Below, one piece after another: positions 25,501 to 35,394 of a DNA stretch of 64,000 nucleotides. The position numbers were made by a program, and so were the translations under genes. The notes below the pieces were generated by a model that did no database searches, was not told where the DNA came from, and saw only the letters and a program-made list of their open reading frames with translations. Within the stretch, counting starts at the first letter, position 1; each line of letters starts with the position of its first letter. The DNA is from Marisa cornuarietis (taxonomy: Eukaryota; Mollusca; Gastropoda; Architaenioglossa; Ampullariidae), in contig SMMW01000521.1 in assembly GCA_004794655.1 (NCBI GenBank), positions 2,327,001 through 2,391,000 of the forward strand, written 5' to 3'.

Positions 25501-26334
25501 TTACTTGAAGGCTACAGGAGTCTTGTTTTGTATGACTGACGTAGCAAAAGAGGGTAAAAACATGCTGTCTTGTAACATTTCTGATATCAAGTTGACTTTC
25601 GTAATCCCCATTTTTAATTTTCCATGCTTGTATGGAAAAACTATCTTCGGAATCGCAGTTCAAATTATTGCAGCCACCAATTCTATTATCTGCGCCATCG
25701 TATAAATACCAAGACACCCATGTTCCATAATTGCGACAAATAAAGGTAGCCGCAGTGTCCTCGGTTATATACTTTGTTCTGTCAAAGCACTCGTTGATGA
25801 CTGGGTCTGCAGACCAAAGAATGGAATTAAAAAATTGGAGTACAGTTGAATTCATGCAAATTTACTTATTATAAAACACTTTTATATTTAGTTTGCCATG
25901 AACATGACCAAGTAAGTAAGGTGACACAAGGAATACGAGAAGATTACTAATACTAATCTGTGTTGACACCTTACTATAATAATCAAACCCCAGAAAACAT
26001 ATCCCGTAAATGGAAGAGACTACTAAGCAATCTAGAGGATAGTTACTAGGACCCAAGTATAAAAGTTCGTCATGACTACAAGGTAAAGCATCCCCTAGAC
26101 TCAATTACGGCATAATCCAATGCTTCGGAAGTAAACATTGCCTGGAATAAATTCTTCAAAAGAAGAGATAAACGTGGAATAAAAAAAAATAGATGACATA
26201 GGAAAACTTATTAAAAACATTAACATTCTTTGCAGCTAGTAAAAGTTTGTTGTTTTTATACATGTTTACTAACCTGAATAGGCTGCTCCCTTGATGACAA
26301 AAACGCAGCTTAACATGAACAGCTTCTGAGCCAT
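16414..26334 (-). CDS. Receptor gene C: intact IgSF transmembrane receptor, two alternative tails
   Basis: The most complete receptor. Exons: 26274-26334 leader, 25498-25806 V-type Ig, 24638-24771 and 23666-23846 split Ig-like domain 2, 22957-23211 C-type Ig, 22194-22457 second C-type Ig, 21799-21930 transmembrane, 20388-20729 cytoplasmic. Then either 19057-19151 + 18651-18794 (tail 1, 638 aa) or 16719-16811 + 16414-16544 (tail 2, 633 aa); both sums are whole codons. A type I membrane protein is predicted. Tail 1 has DVYVNV, EEYNAL, DYNHL and the exact ITIM consensus SDYFIL, suggesting SH2-phosphatase recruitment. Tail 2 has NYVDL and SYDTV. A truncated LINE sits in an intron. The tail 2 assignment is inferred from phase and position; those exons could belong to a lost neighbour. 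Confidence 0.85.
16719..16811 (-). CDS. Gene C alternative tail 2, penultimate exon
   Basis: 93 nt, phase 1 in and out; acceptor TCTCAG, donor ACAG|GTATTG. It encodes DPVYEAARRPANNEHNYVDL plus a short linker. VYEAA also occurs in the main cytoplasmic exon at 20388-20729, suggesting exon-level duplication within the tails. Confidence 0.62.
18651..18794 (-). CDS. Gene C tail 1, terminal exon with ITIM
   Basis: 144 nt, phase 0, acceptor TTAACAG, ending at a TAA. Tyrosine motifs in order: EEYNALHF, DYNHLQI and SDYFIL. The last fits [S/I/V/L]xYxx[I/V/L] exactly; the first two are YxxL with 15 residues between the Leu and the next Tyr, longer than a classical ITAM. Gene A has the counterpart at 57805-57918. 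Confidence 0.82.
   Translation of the reverse strand, partial: DSSTLATSEEEYNALHFEEDRAGQDDAAADYNHLQITQSDYFILERA
19057..19151 (-). CDS. Gene C tail 1, exon with YVNV motif
   Basis: 95 nt, phase 1 to 0; acceptor TTCAG, donor CCT|GTAAGA. It reads DVYVNVTEVPTDSGLGVYHV. YxN is the known Grb2-SH2 pattern. The gene A counterpart (IYMNVTEL...GLGVYRLV) confirms the exon. Confidence 0.82.
19440..20100 (+). mobile_element. 5'-truncated LINE relic (reverse-transcriptase C-terminal part)
   Basis: On the plus strand a SYADDVVL reverse-transcriptase active-site box lies at about 19495-19518. It is followed in other frames by VNMYKYLGLCF (about 19690) and by HEIEDILHTLFDC...YSGYRSRFD before a stop at 20035-20037. 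This order (YADD box, KYLG region, Cys/His-rich end) is that of non-LTR retrotransposon ORF2 C-termini, Jockey/CR1-like in style. Several frameshifts and stops make it a dead copy. It is antisense inside a gene C intron. Confidence 0.75.
20388..20729 (-). CDS. Gene C main cytoplasmic exon
   Basis: 342 nt, phase 1 in and out; acceptor ATTGCAG, donor TCAG|GTAAAA. Motifs: KLYAVVKKPK, SAPSGDLYTV and GEDEYASVYEAADNN, with several tyrosines among acidic residues as in phosphorylation-dependent tails. The SGDLYT block is conserved in gene B and, as LGDMYT, in gene A. Its phase-1 end is compatible with both tail 1 and tail 2. Confidence 0.83.
21799..21930 (-). CDS. Gene C transmembrane exon
   Basis: 132 nt, phase 1 in and out; acceptor CTAACAG, donor AAAG|GTTAGC. 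After DEVVDTAASTES, a run of about 26 hydrophobic residues (VIGGAIAAAVIVLVIVAVVV) ends with the basic stop IIKRRK. Confidence 0.87.
22194..22457 (-). CDS. Gene C second C-type Ig domain
   Basis: 264 nt, phase 1. It shows RFTCTAIDVYPSVMFTWNIN, TSTCILN and LLVTCTARN. The 3' end has two overlapping donors, GTAAGT at 22198/22197 and GTAAGT four bases downstream; only the second (exon end 22194) keeps phase 1 for the transmembrane exon. Confidence 0.83.
22862..22886. repeat. Short (ATCA)n run
   Basis: About five ATCA units followed by CATAAGGCG. The flank resembles that at the 3' tail of the LINE at 41237, so it may mark a small retroelement tail. Confidence 0.55.
22957..23211 (-). CDS. Gene C first C-type Ig domain
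   Basis: 255 nt, phase 1; donor T|GTAAGT. It carries HNCPELILEGSDLNCTC, AKLVWDG and NHYICRLVWGPGGY. The acceptor is the weakest call in this gene (ATGAAG, poor pyrimidine tract), chosen by phase and by alignment with genes A and D. Confidence 0.78.
23666..23846 (-). CDS. Gene C split Ig-like domain 2, second half
   Basis: 181 nt, phase 0 to 1; acceptor TGTGCAG, donor ATAT|GTAAGG. It includes KRGNCSFTQEMPIVRGNYTY and an NDT sequon. Confidence 0.82.
24638..24771 (-). CDS. Gene C split Ig-like domain 2, first half
   Basis: 134 nt, phase 1 to 0; acceptor GAAACAG, donor GTG|GTACTG. It shows ALVPSETCHVELSNWKVHGT, LVFRMYAS and YSCAW, matching gene D closely. Confidence 0.8.
25498..25806 (-). CDS. 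Gene C V-type Ig domain
   Basis: 309 nt, phase 1; acceptor TCTGCAG, donor ATAG|GTGGGT. It carries NECFDRTKYITEDT, TFICRN, WVSWYLY, an extra pair GGCNNLNC, RNVTRQHVFTLFC and SCSLQVIG. It has six cysteines and is the shortest V exon of the family. Confidence 0.84.
26274..26334 (-). CDS. Gene C signal peptide exon
   Basis: ATG at 26334 gives MAQKLFMLSCVFVIKGAAYS. The exon is 61 nt, phase 1, donor TTCAG|GTTAGT. Its length is identical to the leaders of genes A, B and E. Confidence 0.8.
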
Positions 26335-26488
26335 TTTTGTTTTTCTTTACCTGTAAGTTATTAATGTTCACTTCTATGCCGCTATCTTTATCGTGGCTTT
26401 CATTAAAAAAAACTCTAGCTAGCTGCATACAAGTCAAAGTCTCTTTTTCAAACTTCTGTGTTGAAGCAGGATCCTACACTGTCAGGTG

Positions 26489-26500
26489 TTTACTTCCTTG
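26489..26500 (-). promoter_or_regulatory. ETS-like site upstream of gene C
   Basis: CAAGGAAGTAAA on the minus strand about 160 bases upstream of the gene C ATG. Genes A and B have GAGGAAGTG at similar distances. Confidence 0.4.
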
Positions 26501-27520
26501 TTATAATGCCGCTGTCCTGGTTGCTGTCAGCAGATAGGCAGCAAACACCTTCACAAAAATACTGTTCCGTCTCACAAAACACGTGAATGTGTTATGGTAT
26601 TGTTTGTGACCAAAGTAAATATTTCAATATTTCAACCCAGACGTCCACACAGCATATACCAAACACCTTCGTACAACACATTGTATCCAAGTGTAAGCTT
26701 CTCAGGTGTCTTTTGCACAAGTACAATAGGACTCAAACTTGACATGCCTTAGCACGCGACATTGTTTGATCGACACACACCTAAGTGTAAAGTTTTTTTC
26801 TTTTCCTTTCTTTTCGACTTTTATTTTATCTTGTTTTCCTTAAAAAATGTAAGTTTAAAATCAGTTTTACCGTACAACAGCTCTATTGAATGTCTCATAT
26901 ACGTACTATTTTTTAAGTACTGTTCCCGTATAGAGATTAATGCGCAATTTTTTAATTCAAGGGAGATAACCTATTTTAACAGTGCCCAGTAATATGAATG
27001 TAAGAGTTCTTCCTCCTTTTATACTTTACGTAGACATTAAGCACACTTCGCAAACTGTGTGAATATAATTATTTAGGGGATGACCCCTGTGCTCCTTGAA
27101 AAAGCTGTATTGTAGTTTACATACGCAGGAACATTGATGCGCAAAGAAGGAAGTTTAGTCGTTTTGCTCAAAAAAAGTGTTGCAATTGTTCTAATAATAC
27201 ACTACAGTTTTTAAGTGACAAAATAATCGTCAAGTTTTTATGTGTTTTTATTTTCAAAAAAAAACATTAATGCAAATTATGCGATTAAATATCTCACAAC
27301 AGTATTTTCGGGACTAGAGGCAGAGCTCACAATCAATAAAGTTGACTCCAACAGGCACTTGAGCTAGTAATGACAATGAGGTACTAACATGTTTAGCATT
27401 TAATTAAATTAGCAGCTCGCTCCATATACTGCCTGCCCATGGATAAGTTTTAAGAAGAAAGAAAGACAATTTCATGATCTGGATTTTAATTAAATGCTGA
27501 CGAGTTCCTCCTAGGGTATC
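26490..27520. repeat. Duplicated upstream segment (copy at gene C)
   Basis: Collinear patches match 36375-37290: a CTGTC...GCAACAAACACYTTYAC block, an AAGAGTTCTKCCTC block and a GCATTTAATTAAATTAGCA / TTTTAATTAAATG pair with CTCCTAGGG. The copy at 30950-31180 shares the AAGGGAGATAACCTATTTT part. They appear to be upstream regions carried along with receptor duplications. Confidence 0.65.
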
Positions 27521-28857
27521 TACTTCTTCAAAAATAATTTTTTCCTTATTTTGTTCTTGGTGATAAACTTTCACATCAATTACAAATCTTTTTACGAGTC
27601 TTTAAACAAGTGAAAGCCCCTAATGACATAGTGTTCCTATACTAAGAAGATTTATTGCTGCTCATGTAAGGAAATCTTCGTGTGAGCGAAACTCATTGTT
27701 TTACTGAGCAGGTATTCCGATGAAACATTTTAACAGATGATAAAAACATGCTAAGTTCTAGAAGACGTAAACTGCAGGATTTTTTGTGAAGATTGCTATG
27801 CTACATTGCTTAGACAAAAATGACATGAACACATATTATGCTCATATTGCTTACGGGGTTGATTTATTTATTATTACTTTTCCCCCAAAATCTGTTGTGA
27901 CACCTGTGCAGTGCCAGCTGCATCACCAGAGTTGTTATTCTCAGAGATGAAATGCATAAGCAGAACTAGCTTATTTTACTTGTCTTCTTTAGGATTTTAT
28001 GGATAATAGCATGTCCAACTGATCAGATAAATTACTTGGTAAGTTGATGTGAAACAGTCTGAACAGCACAGAATTTGTTCATTGTTGAAGATGTCATGTT
28101 TTGTATGCTATTGATCAAAATATTTGCTGATGAAAGACTATTGTTAATATTTTGCTTATTGGCAGGACACAAATAAAATCATGTATGATTGAATCAAATG
28201 TTGTCATTTGAATGTAATGCTATTTGCTTGCTCAGAAGCTAATTCAGCACAATTTTGATGCCAGAACGTCTTTGTGGATTTTAGATTACCTGAACAATAG
28301 GCCTCTTTAGTAATCCATGTCAGTGATTTATTTAAATTGGGATTTTGACATGTTCCTTCATATAATCTGTAGTAATGTTTTATGCAAAAAGTTATGTACT
28401 GTCAGCAGACACAAAAATTTCCTGAAAAGATTAATAAAGATGTATTTCAACATGCAGAATTTATATAAAAAAAGAAAAGAAAATCAATTATTTACAACAC
28501 CTTAAAATTGGTATTGTCTATATGCCTGGCATACATATTTATACATTTCACTATATACTATTAGTATATAATATACAACTATCGCAACATTTGTCTCATG
28601 TATACAAAGACATCACAACAACATACATTAATATAAGTATGAAGTCTGTAGAAAGTTTAAACTTCATCATTTCCTGCAGTGGTGGCAAAACAGGAGGCAA
28701 CTGTTCTTTTAGTGAAATGTAAACAATTGTGTATTTTTGATTAAAGACATCAACCATGATAGACTGCAAGCATGTGTTACACTCTTTCACTTGTTTTGCA
28801 AGCCGAGAATATTGCCCACCAAGAAAATTATTAATCACATTTTACTGCTCAACAAAC
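26501..28857. other. Upstream/intergenic span of gene C
   Basis: Beyond the duplicated segment no gene, RNA or mobile element is supported. It is AT-rich with short chance ORFs on both strands. Confidence 0.5.
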
Positions 28858-29040
28858 TCATCTGCAGACAAGATAGACGTACACGTCAATGTAGGTCACA
28901 TCTGGCCATGCCATTCTGTCTCTTTCATACTCCTTTTGTTCGATAGTGTAGGGATCTAAGCCGCCCTTTGCTTTGGTATCATATCTAAATCTTATGTCGG
29001 ATAACAGTGAGAACTTGTAGTCAGTTTGTAAATCAGACAT
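28858..29040 (-). CDS. Unrecognised short ORF or gene fragment
   Basis: A 60-codon ORF from ATG at 29040 in good context (TTGCCATG), with unusually balanced composition: MSDLQTDYKFSLLSDIRFRY, later GGLDPYTIEQKEYERDR and AWPDVTYIDVY. Upstream sequence is richer in CG than its surroundings, like a 5' UTR or promoter. The frame stops at 28860, and a shifted frame stays open to 28596 apart from one stop. It may be the first exon or a retrocopy of a cellular or transposon-associated gene. I do not recognise the function. Confidence 0.35.
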   Translation of the reverse strand: MSDLQTDYKFSLLSDIRFRYDTKAKGGLDPYTIEQKEYERDRMAWPDVTYIDVYVYLVCR

Positions 29041-29205
29041 GGCAACAAACCGTTGAGAGTCGCTGAAAACACACCGCGAACACCGACCGCTATGGCATCA
29101 ATATGGCGGACAGTGCCTCGTTGCTAACGTGTGTATCACATGACTGAAAACGACCCATTGGTGGTTATCGTTTATACACTCTTGACAAAATGTAAAAATG
29201 CTAAC

Positions 29206-29316
29206 CTAGCCGTTGTTTGATGATGAAGAAAAAGATAAGAACTCCAATGACAGAAATGATAACAGCACCAGCAGTAGTCCCGCTTCTCACCTCTGTATTT
29301 TGTGACTGTTTGATGC
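29206..29316 (-). pseudogene. Relic B': transmembrane exon (itself intact)
   Basis: 111 nt, phase 1 in and out; acceptor GTGCAG, donor CTAG|GTTAGC. Hydrophobic GAVIISVIGVLIFFFIIK followed by QRLG. It is a close paralogue of gene A's transmembrane exon (59601-59710), which is one base shorter. It follows a broken Ig exon and no leader or V exon accompanies it. Confidence 0.75.
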
Positions 29317-29547
29317 CTGCACAGATTCAAAAACGAACAAGACCGTCTAATAAAAGAATAAACCAAATCCTGTTACGTGTTTCATGATAATAAGCCATAA
29401 TCAGTATGTTATTTGTTTTGCTTAAATTAATTGCTTTTGCAAATGTACACGTGGTTGCGAATGACCGTTCAAATATTTACTAATCAGGTTCTGTGAAAAT
29501 GAAGCTCCAAAACGTTTTCAGTTAGAAAAGAATAATATTAGTTCTTT

Positions 29548-29800
29548 GTGATATGTACGACGTATATTCCCGAAAAAGAGACATTCTCAAAGACCGTGTT
29601 GCTTGCTGAATACTCGACTTACATCTCGGCTTATCCATGCGCTGTAGACGGTGTACACGTGCTGGAATTGATGTTGTCTGTCGTGTTGTCACATGTGATT
29701 TTCCACAGAAACACAGTTGAACATGTATTGCCGTAAATACTAACACAATCTCAGTACTATCTCCTGATCTTTCGTGTAGCTGCTGATGTCTATTCTATTT
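29548..29800 (-). pseudogene. Relic B': disabled C-type Ig exon
   Basis: It aligns along its length with gene A exon 59938-60198: ATCAGCAGCT, then WKITCDN, STCTPSTAHG, and FENVSF near the end. It carries a nonsense codon after AHG (TAA where gene A has GAA), a frame change in the first third and loss of Ig cysteines. It cannot encode a working domain. Confidence 0.75.
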
Positions 29801-30239
29801 TAGTAACAGAGACTGTAGGTGGCTGTTAAGCGGATTGATCTAGAAAACTTAGATCACGAGTTCTCTTATGTATAGAAAGAAGTATTAACCAAGCAGTTAC
29901 AATATGAGACTTCTCCCACATTACTGTAGCTTCGTCCATCGCCATGAACTGTGGACAGTCATGCTTGTCGTGGGCTATGGTTCTTGCCGTGACCTGCTGG
30001 TCATACACAGGGGTGTGAAGACTACCCATGCTTTATATCAGCTAGCGGACAGGTGTGTCTCACTGGCTTCCACAACTCCACAGTCTATGACTATCCTAGC
30101 ATACTGCTGATTGCCTCCAGTAGTTCAGTCCGGAAATTCTTGAACAGAATCTGGATATTTCTCAGTGATTGTAAAACTAATCTGATGATCTTACTACAAG
30201 AATTCTGCTATTTTTCAGTGATTTTAAAACTAACCCCAT

Positions 30240-30324
30240 ACACTGTACAGCGCATTGAGTCGACTCTGGAGTTGAAAATTGCGCTATATAAATCTGCTTT
30301 ATTATTATTATTATTATTATTATT
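30240..30324 (+). mobile_element. SINE-like 3' end with (ATT)n tail
   Basis: Same element type as at 14317: GTACAGCGCATTGAGTC, TTGCGCTATATAAAT, then an ATT run. It lies between relic B' and the duplicated upstream segment. Confidence 0.65.
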
Positions 30325-30437
30325 TCTCTGAAGGTTTTGTTTCAAAGAAAGAAAATACTAAAATAATGGCAACATTTATTAAAACTATACTACATTTTTT
30401 TCTATACAATACTAAAATCAAAAACAAACATGTGGTA

Positions 30438-30660
30438 GTGTGTGAGCCGTTGTTTGGGAAGATTAACTTACTAATTTTATTAAAATTTCAAGAGATCAAA
30501 GCTTCTTATTTAGACATTAGTAAATGTGTCGAGTTTGATAGTTAAAAGATTCAAAGTTTTATTTATAAGCCTGTCGTTTGCGTGTACGGCCAATATATAT
30601 ATATATATAGTTCTTATTCTCTTACTCACTCTCTCTTACGGACACAAGCACACAAAGAAG
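30438..30660. repeat. Duplicated segment matching the region upstream of gene A
   Basis: It matches 63435-63668 over about 220 bases, with shared blocks GGAAGATTAACTTA, ATTTGTAAATGTGTSGAGTT and ACAAGCCTGTCGTTTGC and a following AT microsatellite. It implies that relic B' was once headed by a gene A-like 5' region and then lost its first exons. Confidence 0.75.
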
Positions 30661-30949
30661 ATAATCAGAGGTGATGGTTAAAGATATGTGTTTGTTAATA
30701 TACCAATTTCTGCTGTGTAGTAGACTACCTTAACGTAAGAAAGAGAATCAGAGTCTGAATCATTTCACTGAATAGATTATGACGCATTTCAAGGGGGAGT
30801 AATAAAAATCCATCAAAGATATAAACACAAATTACATAGTAGGCAATGGACTGTCATCGGCACTATGTCATATGGATTACTTTGACAAAATAAGAGAAAC
30901 AGAGAGAGAGAGAGAGAGAACTCCTGCAAACTTGACATTCCTTAACATG

Positions 30950-31180
30950 GTCACATTGTCAATAACATGGTCAATTTACCTTTTAGTTGTTTTTTATATA
31001 TATTTCCCATAGGGAGAGCTACGTCTCTCTCATATATGCACTATTTTTCCGTAACTGTGCACGTATGGGAATGAATGCGCATATGGCTTTATATTCAAGG
31101 GAGATAACCTATTTTGACAGTTCATAATATTTGCTAGTCATATAAGAGTTCTCCCTCGTTAATACTTTACGTAGTCAATC
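30950..31180. repeat. Second duplicated upstream segment
   Basis: It shares AAGGGAGATAACCTATTTT, AAGAGTTCTYCCTC and TACTTTACGTAG with 26880-27040, upstream of gene C. Confidence 0.65.
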
Positions 31181-31382
31181 GCTTTCATCCCGTACCACAC
31201 AGTCTTACCACATCTCAAAAGACCAAGACATTGCTAACATTTATCTTTTTGATTATGTTGTTTAAATGTCACAGTTAATGCATTTAATAGTGCAATTTCA
31301 AAACTTTGCTATTCTTCTTATAGTTTGTTCCTTTTTCAATATAGATATATTTAGATATACACACAGCATTTTGCTATTTTAC

Positions 31383-31640
31383 CTGATACATTGTTGACTA
31401 TATTTTTGCCTTGTCTTGTGGACTTTGAGGTTATTGTCAACTGTAATTTTTTTTTGCTTCGCTTTGCCGGTTGAGCTGCTGTACAAGGCTGAGGAGACTG
31501 CTTTCCGCTTCATGAGCATAGTTCTCAACAGTCTTATGCAACGTGACTCATCTTCACCATGATGCGCTGTACCGACGATGGTGTACAGGTCGCCTGATGG
31601 CGCAGCATAGCGTACAACCGGAGTATGTTTCTTGCAATTT
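31383..31640 (-). pseudogene. Gene B cytoplasmic exon, frame-disrupted
   Basis: TPVVRYAAPSGDLYT matches the conserved tail block of genes A and C, and GTAHHGEDE matches gene C's AQQGEDE. After GEDE the family frame is lost, so the tyrosines of the YASVYEAA region are absent. Its 5' part is replaced by a TA repeat and the acceptor is uncertain. The donor ATCAG|GTAAAA is kept. Confidence 0.72.
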
Positions 31641-32694
31641 CTGATATATATATATATATATTGGAAAACATTGTGATTCAAGCAAATAATGTAGGAGCAC
31701 TATATACAATATTTAAGACACACGTGTTTCTGCCAGCTTATTTCTGAGGTTTGTGTCCTTATGTAGGCTTTCTGCATGTAAATAATATCTGTGATATAAA
31801 ACATAAAAGAAGCTTAATATATCCAACATAGTGGTAGGACATATCATTAAAAATTACTTAAGTTTCGAATCCTAGATGATTTCTTGTGGCTCTCATATTA
31901 TGTTGCTCCAAAACTACCACAGAGAAATAAGAATGTATTCAGTAAAACATTATTTAATCATGAACAAGTAAAAACAAACTCACCTGCTACTTTTTCATGA
32001 ACGTATGTATACATCAAATGGTCTAATATGACACGGGAAAATATCAACAAAATAAAGAACATCCCCGACGCGCCAAGGATGTGCGATGTGTTTAGTGGTG
32101 TTTTACTGTTGCAACAACTGATGCCCTATAACTTGACAGCGAGTGTGATTGACTGTTTAAAGACCCTCTTTTGCCGGTGGGTGACAAAGCTGAAATAATT
32201 ATGAATCGGATATGCAGTGAAGAAGTGTTCTCTCCTTCATGCGTTCTTTCCTATAAAGCCACATCCCAAGTGTTGAAGGCATCAAAGAACCCAATATTAT
32301 GGCTCTTTTTTCATTTATTCTAGAACAGTCGATGTTAAATATGACGAGAAAATGCAAGCGTGCTTCAGGAAAACCTTCAACTCTTCTCGCCTTCTCGCTT
32401 TACCGCTAATCCACCGGACGTCCTAAATGAAGATTATAAGGAAAGTCACTAAATTCTTTCCGATTCAACCGATTTGACAGCACGGCCGAAACAAAATAAG
32501 CGGAAGATACACACATTTACTGGCACGGAGTTTCATGTGACATTAGCAACACATTTTCGCTTTCTACCAACGCTTGACTTCTTTCCGGACAACACCAATG
32601 TGCACCTATGGAGGCTCCACGAACATTTTTATATTATTATTAGTATAATTAGTCAGAAATTCTATTATAATCAGTATTTCCGCTACAGTTTTAC

Positions 32695-32878
32695 CAATGT
32701 AAAGAGTCTTTGAGAAATGATCCGCTGGATGTAAAGATACTTTGATGTGGTAGATATAATCGCCCTCATCGACAGGCTTGTCGACCACAAAGGTACAGTT
32801 TCTTCTTTCATAAAGACCGAAATCGTGAGTGGCCGATGTCTCAGGCTCTTGGAAATAAACTAGGTCATGTGTTTTGTT
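32695..32878 (-). CDS. Gene B split Ig-like domain 2, second half
   Basis: 184 nt, phase 0 to 1; acceptor TGTGCAG, donor ATTG|GTAAAA. YERRNCTFVVDKPVDEGDYI and LHPADHFSKTLYI are nearly the gene A sequence. Confidence 0.82.
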
Positions 32879-33148
32879 CTGCACACAATTATTATGTGAA
32901 TGAGCTAATACCGAAAAGAAAATTGTATAAGACTATGTAAGAAGGAAACTTTTAGACGAAAAAACTATTCATTTTAATATTTCAAACTTTTTTGAAACTT
33001 AAAATTCTATTTTCAACACCAATATTATTGATAGAAAAAACAGGTTTTGTTAATATGCTGCTTCTTTTAGTTAATTTACAAATGTATAACTTAAAGTTCT
33101 AAGAAAAATGTTAGAGAAAATTAGAATAAGTGGAAACGCCGATCATAC

Positions 33149-33276
33149 CTTGTAAGTTAAGCGCCATGTGCACATAAAAGTCTGTAGATAAGGCAGCCAC
33201 TGAACTGTACACACGCCATGAACCTTCGAGCCTGACATATTCACACTGCAGCTTCCGGGAACAATGTTGATTGGAA
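33149..33276 (-). CDS. Gene B split Ig-like domain 2, first half
   Basis: 128 nt, phase 1 to 0; acceptor TTTCAG, donor AAG|GTATGA. It includes NIVPGSCSVNMSGSKVHGVC and FMCTWRLTYK. Confidence 0.82.
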
Positions 33277-33863
33277 CTGAAATAATAGAATAAAAATAAA
33301 AAAATTACCTATAAATGAAGATTTTATTCTGTGAATCATGAGAAGAGGAAACATTCAGATTTCTCTGTCATTGAAATATTGTCTTCAAGTTGCGGGCATT
33401 TTATCTTTCTAGGTGTGAAAAAAACGTTCAATGTTCAATATTGCTGTGACATGCTAAATGCAAATGATGTTAGTATAGCTCAAAGAACACATTATATTCG
33501 CTGCTGGAACATACTCAACTTTTCATTAAACACCCATTATTATAAAATATCTATAAAGAGATTAACAACCAAAAATAATTCCATTAAGCTGTGGCAATGA
33601 TTTGTTAAGTGTTTTTATGGTTTCAGTGTGGATCACTTTATATTATATTTTTGGTCGTTTAAAGCAGTAAAACTATTTTAAGCGCTGATTTGAACACAGA
33701 ATACATTGGAGAAAGAAGATGAGAACAAAGAAAAAAAACCTGTTTTTTATCGTGGTCATGACAAAGATGTGCATAGAGACACAAGACACGGGCAGGATGC
33801 GTTAATGAACTCAGGCTTAACTGAGTCCGCACGTCTTCATCATCATTGACTTCATAAGCTCAC

Positions 33864-34199
33864 CTGTAATTAGCAGCTTGCACGAATCACTGTCTTTGTC
33901 ATCGTTGTGTAATCCAAAGCACTTGCACGAGACGACTGTTGCGTCCATTCTAGAGATGTCGACAATGTCAAGAGTACTTTCGTACCGATTACGTGTTTTG
34001 CTGGCGTTTAAACCAAAGGCAGACTCATCCTTAACAGTGCAGTTTGTTTCAGTGCAGCTGCCGATGAATTTCTTGAGTTTGTCGTTGTCATCACCGACAT
34101 ACCAAGCTATCAACTTGCTGCACCGACCACATGTTACTCTCACAGTTGTGTATTCAGTGACGTGTCTTTCTCCAGATGAGCAATTTTTGATATCCAGAG
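33864..34199 (-). CDS. Gene B V-type Ig domain
   Basis: 336 nt, phase 1; acceptor TTTACAG, donor ACAG|GTGAGC. It carries KNCSSG, VTCGRCSKLIAWYV, SCTETNC, SCKCFG and SCKLLITG. The eight cysteines include an added CGxC / CxC pair shared with gene A. Confidence 0.84.
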
Positions 34200-34627
34200 C
34201 TGTAAATTTACATTTACATTTACATTCAAATGACTAATGCTGTTATAAAACTATTCTACCCCAACCATAGACGTAAATGTTCGTTTCATTCAAAACTTTC
34301 AGATATTATTGTTAAAAAAACGTAATCTTTAAGTTGATTAGTTTTCCTTTTTTCACTGTTCACTTCTTATAGATAATATATTTACAGAAACTGAATACAT
34401 ATATAATATTTAGATCAACTCACATCTTGGTATACTTTGTAAATGCCTGAAACCACAGCAAAACTACCTAATTATAAAATTTTCAACTGCTAACCCTTAT
34501 GGAATACCCCATATAAATTCTTGTAACACATAAAAATGAACAACATGTAATGAATACATAGGAACCCGTATTTGTTCAATAAAAACTAGTATACACAAAA
34601 ATATTATGTGAATAAGTGTTAAAATAC

Positions 34628-34688
34628 CTGAACAACCTATTGCAGTGAGGAGAGCAACCCGGAAAAATACCCGCTGTCTAAACGCCAT
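34628..34688 (-). CDS. Gene B signal peptide exon
   Basis: ATG at 34688 gives MAFRQRVFFRVALLTAIGCS. 61 nt, phase 1, donor TTCAG|GTATTT. The GCSG ending matches gene A's leader. Confidence 0.8.
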
Positions 34689-34879
34689 CACTTTATGCTG
34701 TCGCTTTTAAACATTACAAAGTTTTCATAACGATTGATAATAATCCATGGAAAGAGAAAAGAAAACGATCCTTATATCCAAATATGCTATCACATAATGA
34801 AATATGTGTAAAGTAATGAACTTTAAACCTTGCAGTCATTAACACGCCCTGTAATGTACTAGTAGTTATTAGTAGTTTT

Positions 34880-34888
34880 CACTTCCTC
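34880..34888 (-). promoter_or_regulatory. ETS/PU.1-like site upstream of gene B
   Basis: GAGGAAGTG on the minus strand about 190 bases upstream of the ATG. The surroundings (TGTGAAA.CT.TGGC on the plus strand) match the region around 63166 upstream of gene A. Confidence 0.45.
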
Positions 34889-35394
34889 GCTCTGTGAAAT
34901 CTTTGGCATAAAATCTCTGCTGACGTCCGTGAAGGGGCTGACAAAGTTCATACGCACTACAAATAGTGCGTGATCTTCCGGCGTCTTTCTATTATATGAG
35001 TCACGCGGTAATTAGTACACACATACATACAAGTGCAAACACGTGTACAGCGAGGTTATCTGTTAGCGTGTGATGGCTTTTGTCTTCATTTACAAGTTTT
35101 ATTTTTGAAAGACTTGTGTGCATGGAATAATTTGGTGCCTGCTTGTTTGAGCTGTACTGTACCAAAGGAAATAGATGGTTTTACTTTATCGGAACTTACT
35201 CACTCTCGCGCTCACTCACTCTCCAGAAATCTCGATTATATATATATATATATAAATAAATTTCAGTAAATGTGAATGATAATATGTTTAGATTAGGATT
35301 ATTGTTACTTTATAAAAAAGAGCTTTTTTAGACTTTTGCACTAAGATTCTGAAATAGAGGTATGACTCAAATAATAGGTGCGTGTGACTGAAAT

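Larger units (their letters stand above)
31383..34688 (-). pseudogene. Receptor gene B, internally deleted
   Basis: Exons 34628-34688 leader, 33864-34199 V-type Ig and 33149-33276 + 32695-32878 split Ig-like domain 2 are intact, with splice sites, phases and lengths matching gene A (61, 128 and 184 nt identical). No C-type Ig or transmembrane exon lies before the cytoplasmic exon at 31383-31640, which is itself frame-disrupted. The 5' half could still yield a soluble two-domain protein by reading through the last donor; that frame stays open to a stop at 32606. It is close to gene A: both have eight cysteines in the V domain. Confidence 0.72.
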
